Source of the DNA: Glaciimonas sp.
GTDB taxonomy: Bacteria > Pseudomonadota > Gammaproteobacteria > Burkholderiales > Burkholderiaceae
Direction: 5' to 3'
Assembly: GCA_014377145.1 (NCBI GenBank)
Contig: JACMQE010000193.1
Span: forward strand, 1-5,653
DNA length: 5,653 nt
Under the pieces are notes generated by a model. It did no database searches and was not told the origin of the DNA. It worked only from the letters and a program-made list of their open reading frames with translations. This document shows positions 1-5,653 of the stretch, in pieces. The translations under genes and the position numbers were made by a program. Within the stretch, counting starts at the first letter, position 1, and every line of letters starts with the position of its first letter.

Positions 1-453
1 CAGATCACCAGATCAGCGTCACCCATACATCGACACGGGTGGAGTAAATGTCCTCAGGGTGATCCACCAGACGCACGTGCGACATGACGGGATTGCTCTT
101 TTGCGCCAGACCGCTCATATCGAGTACAGAGCAGCCTTTCCCTTCAACGTGCGCCGCCATCGCCAAATCTGCTCAATGGTGACCACCCCTCTGTACCGCC
201 GATGCCATTAACCAGAATGCCATAAGGTTTTTCAGTATTTTGCAAAATGGGTGTCGGCCAACTTGTTTAGTCGGCTCATTACCAACGTCTGTCGCCATCG
301 GCTTGACAGACGTTGGTAGCTTCTTCAGACGACCGCCTTCTACCGTCACAAAACTCGGGAAAAAATCTGTGACACAGGAAAATCTTTGTTACACGACGAT
401 TGATTAATCTGGCGTTTTGGCCAAAATTCGGTTTCCAATGGTTCAACCGACAA

Positions 454-492
454 ACAATTGGATTGCACACTACAGTCGCCGCACAATTCACA
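454..492 (-). other. Fe-S cysteine motif CxxCxxCxxxxxC within the oxidoreductase remnant
   Basis: In the ancestral frame this stretch reads CELCGDCSVQSNC, preceded by RVVINEAV and followed by LSVEPLETEF. It is the ferredoxin-like 4Fe-4S motif that lies between the TPP-binding and gamma domains of this enzyme family. All four cysteines survive. The frame changes on either side (near 561 and 381) mean the motif cannot be translated with its neighbours. An overlapping open frame from 503 to 279 is only an out-of-frame shadow of it. Confidence 0.85.
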
Positions 493-701
493 GACAGCTT
501 CATTGATCACTACCCGTTTGGCTGGATCTGGATATTTGTTACGTTTCCGGCGCCACCGTTTTCTGATGTACAGGTTTGATCATAAATCATTGCTGACGTG
601 CCGATAATTTCGCGCAACTCTCGTTGTACCGCATCTAATTCGCTACGGTGACGGATGGTGACGCCCGGTGCCTAATTGGTGGAGGATGGGTATTTATTCG
701 G

Positions 702-1100
702 CTAGTCGGTCACAACAATAATCGGTGACACGCCTCCCGCCGCAATCTGGCGGGAAATCATCGCCGGGTCCAGTGGACCATCAAACGTCTGACCACCGGT
801 CATCGCGACCGCGTCATTATATAAAATCTTGTAGGTGATATTGACTTTGGCCACTACCGAGGTGCGAATTGCCAACAAACCCGAATGAAAATAGGTGCCA
901 TCGCCAAGATTGGCAAACACATGTTTTTCGCTGGTAAGTGGTGACTGCCCGATCCAATTCACGCCTTCCCCGCCCATATGCGTGAACGTCGATGTCTCGC
1001 GACCCATCCACAAGACCATGTAATGGCAACCGATTCCAGCTAAACCACGACTATCTTCCGGCAATTTGGTTTAAGTATTATGCGGACAACCAACCTGAGC
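702..1100 (-). other. TPP-binding (beta-like) domain segment of the oxidoreductase remnant
   Basis: This is the longest clean stretch of the enzyme's second TPP domain. It reads from CPHNT through LAGIGCHYMVLWMGRETSTF, MGGEGVNWIGQ and the diphosphate/Mg motif GDG...N (GDGTYFHSGLLAIR then NITYKILYN), ending in IIVVTD. It is bounded by a TAA at 1071-1073, where the family has a codon such as TCA (NTSTK), and by a TAG at 702-704, where the family has Glu (VVTDEP). Both look like point substitutions, because the reading frame continues unchanged past each. The motif residues are intact, but the segment has no plausible start of its own and I do not propose it as a separate protein. Confidence 0.8.
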
Positions 1101-2490
1101 AAAAATGCGGTACGCGGTCTTTATTTGGATCCTTGATATTGAGCAGGGTTTCTTTGGTCTCCAGATAGGCAACCCGCTTTTTGACGCGCTGTTCGACCGG
1201 ATGCCCGGCAAAATATTTTGAAATCCGCGTCGCTATTGCCCGAGCGATCTGCCCTAGATTCGACTCATAGGTCGCAGGTAACAGCCAATCGCCATAACCG
1301 GCACATGATTACTTCACTCACTAGTATCATCAAATTTTCCGACGACACGCGGACGCACATCATCGCGCCAGTTATATAATTCTTCTTTGAGTTGGTATTC
1401 GAGAATTTGGCGCTTTTCTTCGACCACCAGAATTTCTTCCAGCCCTTGCGCAAGTTCACGTACACCTTCAGCTTCTAGCCGCTATGTCATGCCAACCTTG
1501 AACAATCGAATCCCGATATCCCGCGCAATATCTTCATCAATCCCAAGATCTGCCAGCACCTGATCCGTATCTAGATAGGATTTTCCGGCGGTGATAATGC
1601 AAACTTTAGCATGCGGACTACCCCAGATAATCTTATTTAACTTGTTAGCCCGCGCATACACCAGTGCCGCGTACCATTTATAGTTGTTCAAACATGCTTC
1701 TTGAACCAGTACGGTATCTGGCAAGCAGATATTCACGCTATCAGCAGGCATTTCAAAATCCGTTGGCAAGGCAATCTGCACCCTAGCAGGATCAAGTTCG
1801 ACGGAAACACCCGACTCAACCAGATCAGTCACGCATTTCATCCCTACCCACACGCCATTATAACGACTCATCGCCCAGCCGTGCATCCCGTATTCAAGAT
1901 ATTCTTGCACCGAAGAGGGATACCAACACAGGAATCCCGCAAGCCTTCAGAATGTGCTCGCTTTGGTGCGCGGTGTTGAAGGATTTCTCTGGATGGTCAT
2001 AACCCAGCCAACACCAGCATGCCGCCCTGTTTGGAGGTGCCGGCCATACTGGCATGTTTAAAAACATCGCCGCAACGATCAACGCCAGGGCCTTTACCGT
2101 ACCACAACAGGCCGAAGACACCATCGTACTCCGCGCCCGGGAATAAATTGACCTGCTGCGTGCCCCAGACACTAGTTGCAGCCAGATCTTCATTCATACC
2201 AGGATGGAATTTAATGTTTTCGGCGTCGAGATATTTCTTTACCTTGGCCGCCATCAGATCAACGCTGCCTAATGGTGAACCGCGATAACCTGTGATGAAT
2301 CCCGCATTGTTCAACCCCTCCATGACATCACGTTGATGCTCTCATCGTATAATGGCCTGTGTGCCCGTCATAGAGGTCCGCCCGCGTTCCAAGGCGAATT
2401 ATCATCCAAAGAAATCGGGGTAGAATCGGAGGGGTGCGCTTGAGGCGAATCGTCGGTAGACAATAATTCCGCCATAAGTGGTGTGTTCAT

Positions 2491-2950
2491 TCAATCTCCG
2501 TGCCAAAAATTATTTTTTGATCGCGCTATGCGCAGGGCCTCCGGCGCATTTAAAACGTATCTACTTTGTGAGTAAATCGCTCTTTCTTGTGTGTTCAGTT
2601 CTATTAATTTTATTCATTGCTTACTGATGTTAATAATAAGCCAATCTCCGCCACAACGCACCTCATTACTTAAGTCAGCCCTTATATCGTAATATGGCGA
2701 AAATAGGTATACCTAACTACTTTAACAAGGAGTAAGTCCCGTGGAAAACTAAGTGCTCAAAGGGTGTAATGGAACCTTGTTTGGAGCCGATCTCCTCTGG
2801 ATTAGTTGCTTCATACATCGCTCCCTCTATTATTTCCATTAGTCACTAGTTACGAATTCTGCTCTCCTCGGCGGAATCCACTTTTTTTGCCTATCTATTT
2901 TGTGCATTGCTTTGCCACCACTTATCGCAGCCATCAGAATTTTTATGCAG
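2491..2950. other. Gap of 460 bases without a supported gene; possible eroded plus-strand gene
   Basis: Most of this stretch is AT-rich and has no long reading frame that resembles a protein I know. An AT palindrome (arms AAAAAT/ATTTTT, 2505-2517) and short GC hairpins (GCGC-TAT-GCGC at 2523-2533; TGCGC/GCGCA at 2529-2548) lie just upstream of the oxidoreductase start. On the plus strand AAGGAG (2727-2732) sits eight bases before GTG 2741, but that frame stops after three codons. Downstream, hydrophobic codons appear in changing frames up to about 2950, as expected of a dead membrane-protein gene. No terminator with a clear T-run follows phhA. Confidence 0.4.
2496..2500 (-). promoter_or_regulatory. 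Ribosome binding site of the oxidoreductase gene
   Basis: CGGAG on the minus strand lies five bases before ATG 2490. It supports that codon as the ancestral start, because the following 31 codons (to ISLDDN) match the usual family N-terminus before the first frame change. Confidence 0.6.
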
Positions 2951-3850
2951 TCAATTGTCAGAAAGGTGCGATAGATTTATTTCATCAACCTGTAATTCGT
3001 TACCAGCTAATGGCTTTAACGATGTCAATTTTTGATACAGAGAGGTAAAGTCTGGCACGGTATCTTCAAACAATTGCTGAAAATCGCGAATCAAAAAATA
3101 AGTTTCCTGATACGAATCAATTTTGTATGACGTGCGCATAACACGCGCCAGATTAAATGGAATGCGCAGCGGCTTCTCACTGGTCAGGCAATGTTCAATT
3201 TCTCCTCCAGAGGATAAAAGCCCCGCCCCATACACCCGTGTAATCCTTGCCGACTTTCGATCAGGCCAAATTTGATGGTACTAGTACAGCCGTGCCAACA
3301 TCGCTAGTCCGTCTAATCTCAGGGCCTTCAAGCCTCCTTTGCCGTATTTCTGCAAATGATCGGCAAAAATTGGATTAAACAAAAGCGGCACATGACCAAA
3401 AAAGTCATGGAAAACATCTGGTTCAACGATATGGTCAAACTTTCCCGGTTCACGCAACCATACTGTCAAGGGAAAGCGGCGGGTTGCTAGATGATCAAAA
3501 AATATGTGATCCGGTACTAATCTAGGCCCTGCCACCAAACGCCAGCCAGTAGTGTCGAACAGCAGCGTAGAACTCCGTTCAAAATGAGGAATGCCGTCAG
3601 CGATATTCATCCGTTCCAGATTTTCAATAAAGACGTCACAAGCGCGTCCCGGAATCAATTTGGCCTGGCGCTGATATAAGCGTCGCAATAACATATGCTG
3701 CAAGGGATTATAGTCTTCCCGCTCTTGCTCCAGTACGTACTGGGCGTCGATTTTGCTATATTTTCCACGCAAGTCAGTACCGTCATATTTTTCAGCAAAG
3801 GTCGCAAAAAAATCATCTGTGTTGACGGCATTATTTTCACGCTTATTCAT
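2951..3850 (-). pseudogene. phhA: Phenylalanine 4-hydroxylase, interrupted by an amber codon and two indels
   Basis: The enzyme hydroxylates phenylalanine to tyrosine with a pterin cofactor, O2 and non-haem iron. The first 189 codons from ATG 3850 are open and highly typical: LYQRQAKLIPGRACDVF, GIPHFERSS, PDHIFFDHLATRRFPLTVWL, then EPDVFHDFFGHVPLLFNPIF with the two iron-binding histidines (residues 148 and 153). At codon 190 a TAG (3281-3283) replaces the Trp of the family's YWYT motif. Two bases are then missing and two are gained about 35 bases later, near 3243, restoring the original frame. Between them the remnant reads IKFGLIESRQGL, so the iron-ligand glutamate (TVEFG in the family) is now lysine. 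The C-terminal part (YGAGLLSSGGEIEHC to the TGA at 2951) is intact. Total length of about 299 codons matches bacterial PhhA. A 189-residue product would lack one iron ligand and should be inactive. No phhB lies beside it. Confidence 0.95.
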
Positions 3851-3858
3851 TCTTAATA

Positions 3859-3862
3859 TCCT
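3859..3862 (-). promoter_or_regulatory. Ribosome binding site of phhA
   Basis: AGGA on the minus strand lies eight bases before ATG 3850. It supports this start, which also gives the expected N-terminal length before the conserved KYDGTDLRG region. Confidence 0.5.
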
Positions 3863-3911
3863 AAAAACTTGCTATGTACATCTGCTCAGCGCTATCGGTT
3901 CATCTAATAAA

Positions 3912-3917
3912 ATTATA
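3912..3917 (-). promoter_or_regulatory. Possible -10 box of a phhA promoter
   Basis: A perfect TATAAT on the minus strand lies 61 bases upstream of ATG 3850, in the 108-base gap after hppD. No good -35 hexamer sits 16-18 bases upstream, where the sequence is around GCTATCTG. It would therefore be either an activator-dependent promoter or a chance match in AT-rich DNA. If real, phhA had its own transcript as well as read-through from hppD. Confidence 0.35.
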
Positions 3918-3958
3918 GGCAATTAGCTGATAACAGATAGCGAATGCCGAAGACAAAC

Positions 3959-5082
<1,124 letters not shown>

Positions 5083-5142
5083 GCTATCTCTTAAACACAT
5101 TTATTAACGAACTAAATTGTAAATAACGACGAAAAACGTTAA

Positions 5143-5166
5143 TTTAGCCACTATTTATCGGCTAAA
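5143..5166. repeat. Inverted repeat TTTAGCC / GGCTAAA with ten-base spacer
   Basis: Two perfect seven-base arms at 5143-5149 and 5160-5166 flank ACTATTTATC. It sits 61-84 bases upstream of the hppD start, so it could be a hairpin in the hppD leader or a second regulator site. The left arm overlaps AATTTAG (5141-5147), which is the reverse complement of CTAAATT at 5112-5118. The region therefore carries interlocking alternative pairings. There is no T-run of the kind needed for a terminator directly after it on either strand. Confidence 0.45.
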
Positions 5167-5216
5167 ACAGCATGGGCTTCTTTTTTACAAGGTTTAGTAT
5201 AAGACGGTATAAATGG

Positions 5217-5239
5217 TAGAAAATTGCAAAAATTTTCTA
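5217..5239. promoter_or_regulatory. Lrp/AsnC-type operator, nine-base perfect inverted repeat
   Basis: The arms TAGAAAATT and AATTTTCTA are exact reverse complements around a GCAAA spacer. The left arm fits the half of the E. coli Lrp consensus written YAGHAWATT, and the right arm fits its mirror WTDCTR. The site lies 55 bases before the start of the lrp-like gene and 135 bases before hppD. It overlaps the proposed -35 of the regulator, which is the expected geometry for autoregulation and control of the divergent gene. Binding is inferred, not shown. Confidence 0.6.
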
Positions 5240-5251
5240 AAACGCTATCAT
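5224..5251 (+). promoter_or_regulatory. Possible promoter of the lrp-like gene
   Basis: TTGCAA (5224-5229) and TATCAT (5246-5251) are separated by 16 bases and match the -35 and -10 boxes at four and five of six positions. The -35 lies inside the inverted repeat at 5217-5239. Transcription would start near 5258 and give a leader of about 35 bases before ATG 5294. Confidence 0.4.
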
Positions 5252-5293
5252 TCAGGAATAATATTGTGCAAATAATCAACTTTAGAGTATTTT

Positions 5294-5653
5294 ATGGCCG
5301 CCGTGGAGATAGATAAAACAATCGTAAAATTTTGGCAATTTTGCAAGAAAATGGACGATTCACCAATCAAGAGGCCGTTGAGCGAGTGAACTTATCGTCA
5401 TCACCCTGCTTTGCGACGCATCAAGCGACTGGAGCAAGCTAGCGTCATTTTTCAGTATGTAGGGCTGTTAGCACCAGAAAAAATTGGTTTGGGGCTATTA
5501 GCTTATATTAACGTTCACCTTGAAAAACACGGTGCACCTCAGGTCGTCGGTAGTATCCGATACGGCACCACCGCATCGCACTCGCCACGGGTTAATTTTT
5601 CGGCATCAGTGACGCACTGGCTTAAGGTAGTGGCTTGCTATGCAATGACCGAC
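5294..5653 (+). pseudogene. Lrp/AsnC-family transcriptional regulator, broken by two indels, 3' end outside window
   Basis: The family consists of small DNA-binding proteins with an N-terminal helix-turn-helix and a C-terminal ligand-binding domain that senses amino acids. From ATG 5294 the remnant reads MAAVEIDKT. After one missing base near 5320 it continues DRKILAILQENGRFTNQEAV and ERVNLSSSPC. One extra T near 5410 returns it to the first frame, which stays open to the edge: LRRIKRLEQASVIFQYVGLL, APEKIGLGLLAYINVHLEKH and, close to the edge, WLKVVACYAMTD. Read without correction, the gene ends at TGA 5387-5389 after 31 codons, inside the helix-turn-helix. The NLSSSPCLRRIKRLE stretch is the recognition-helix region typical of Lrp. 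Its position opposite hppD suggests it controlled phenylalanine/tyrosine catabolism and itself. The segment between EKHG and FSASV is longer and less typical than in relatives I know. Only about 120 of roughly 150-160 codons are present. Confidence 0.9.

Larger units (their letters stand above)
1..2490 (-). pseudogene. Indolepyruvate:ferredoxin oxidoreductase (fused alpha/beta type), decayed, 3' part outside window
   Basis: The intact enzyme oxidatively decarboxylates indolepyruvate and other aryl-pyruvates to aryl-acetyl-CoA in the cytoplasm, using TPP and Fe-S clusters. The ancestral reading begins at ATG 2490 (MNTPLMAELLSTDD) behind a CGGAG ribosome site. In order it then shows: a TPP pyrimidine-type domain with YRGSPLG and NEDLAATSVWGTQQ (2323-1997); TAHQSEHILKACGIPVL (about 1970-1925); a middle region (1910-1320) with ILVVEEKRQ; a CSG/CPHNT motif near 1090; a TPP pyrophosphate domain with ANLGDGTYFHSG and KILYNDAVAMTGGQ (1064-702); a four-cysteine Fe-S motif (454-492); and the start of the gamma domain with NGIGGT and CSVLDMSGLAQKSNPVMSH (about 227-35). 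About 830 codons of a family length near 1,150-1,200 are present. Frame changes fall near 2398, 2001, 1923, 1289, 1092, 561, 381, 245, 193, 168 and 25. In-frame stops lie at 2342-2344, 1482-1484, 1314-1316, 1071-1073, 702-704 and 672-674. The identification is very secure, and function is certainly lost. Confidence 0.95.
5083..5293. promoter_or_regulatory. Divergent control region between hppD and the lrp-like gene
   Basis: These 211 AT-rich bases separate the two divergent starts and must have held both promoters. They contain three inverted repeats: the Lrp-type site at 5217-5239, a seven-base stem at 5143-5166, and a spaced pair at 5104-5142 (TTAACG...CGTTAA). Nothing in them looks coding. 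Shine-Dalgarno matches are weak on both sides (AGAGAT before hppD, AGAG before ATG 5294). Confidence 0.55.

Noticed and set aside
279..503. Minus-strand open frame of 74 codons with several cysteines, resembling a small metal-binding protein
   Set aside because: Its first part is the out-of-frame shadow of the oxidoreductase Fe-S region. The family sequence CELCGDCSVQSNC is found in the neighbouring frame over the same bases.
1701..1979. Plus-strand open frame of 92 codons
   Set aside because: It is antisense to well-conserved oxidoreductase sequence, has no ribosome site and resembles no known protein.
2019..2288. Plus-strand open frame of 89 codons
   Set aside because: It is antisense to the conserved N-terminal TPP domain and is a codon-bias shadow.
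2523..2548. GC-rich hairpins that might be a terminator
   Set aside because: Stems are only four to five base pairs, no T-run follows directly on either strand, and the place is just upstream of the oxidoreductase start rather than directly after phhA.
2806..3048. Plus-strand open frame of 80 codons with a hydrophobic start
   Set aside because: Its second half is antisense to the phhA 3' end, and no ribosome site precedes it. Only its first third is mentioned, as a possible relic.
3890..3942. Inverted repeat CGCTATC / GATAGCG in the hppD-phhA gap
   Set aside because: The seven-base arms are 39 bases apart in AT-rich DNA. This is likely chance, and there is no link to a known operator.

Overview
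The window holds the wreckage of an aromatic amino acid catabolic cluster. It has four recognisable genes, all of them pseudogenes. On the minus strand, in transcriptional order from right to left, lie 4-hydroxyphenylpyruvate dioxygenase (hppD, 3959-5082), phenylalanine 4-hydroxylase (phhA, 2951-3850) and the N-terminal two thirds of a fused indolepyruvate:ferredoxin oxidoreductase (1-2490, running off the left edge). Divergent from hppD, on the plus strand, is an Lrp/AsnC-family regulator (from 5294, running off the right edge). Protein similarity is still obvious along nearly the full length of each gene. Every one is interrupted by small indels and nonsense codons: about 11 frame changes and 6 in-frame stops in the oxidoreductase alone.

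The intact pathway would convert phenylalanine to tyrosine (PhhA) and 4-hydroxyphenylpyruvate to homogentisate (HppD). Aryl-pyruvates would be oxidatively decarboxylated to aryl-acetyl-CoA (the oxidoreductase). The Lrp-type protein would probably sense an aromatic amino acid and control the divergent promoters. The tyrosine aminotransferase, PhhB and the homogentisate-cleaving enzymes are not in the window.

The protein sequences and gene set resemble those of betaproteobacteria (Burkholderiales, perhaps Oxalobacteraceae-like), judged from memory of the families. Base composition looks moderate rather than GC-rich (not computed). Dense, young pseudogenes in a dispensable catabolic locus suggest a recently host-restricted or otherwise decaying genome, for example a young symbiont. 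A low-quality assembly could explain some single-base indels, but not the many in-frame substitutions to stop codons or the lost metal ligand in PhhA.

Region by region: 1-2490 is the decayed oxidoreductase. 2491-2950 is a gap without a supported gene, with hints of an eroded plus-strand gene. 2951-3850 is phhA with an amber codon. 3851-3958 is a leader with a good -10 box. 3959-5082 is decayed hppD. 5083-5293 is the divergent control region, with a near-perfect Lrp-type operator. 5294-5653 is the broken lrp-like gene. I see no tRNA, rRNA, CRISPR array or insertion sequence.
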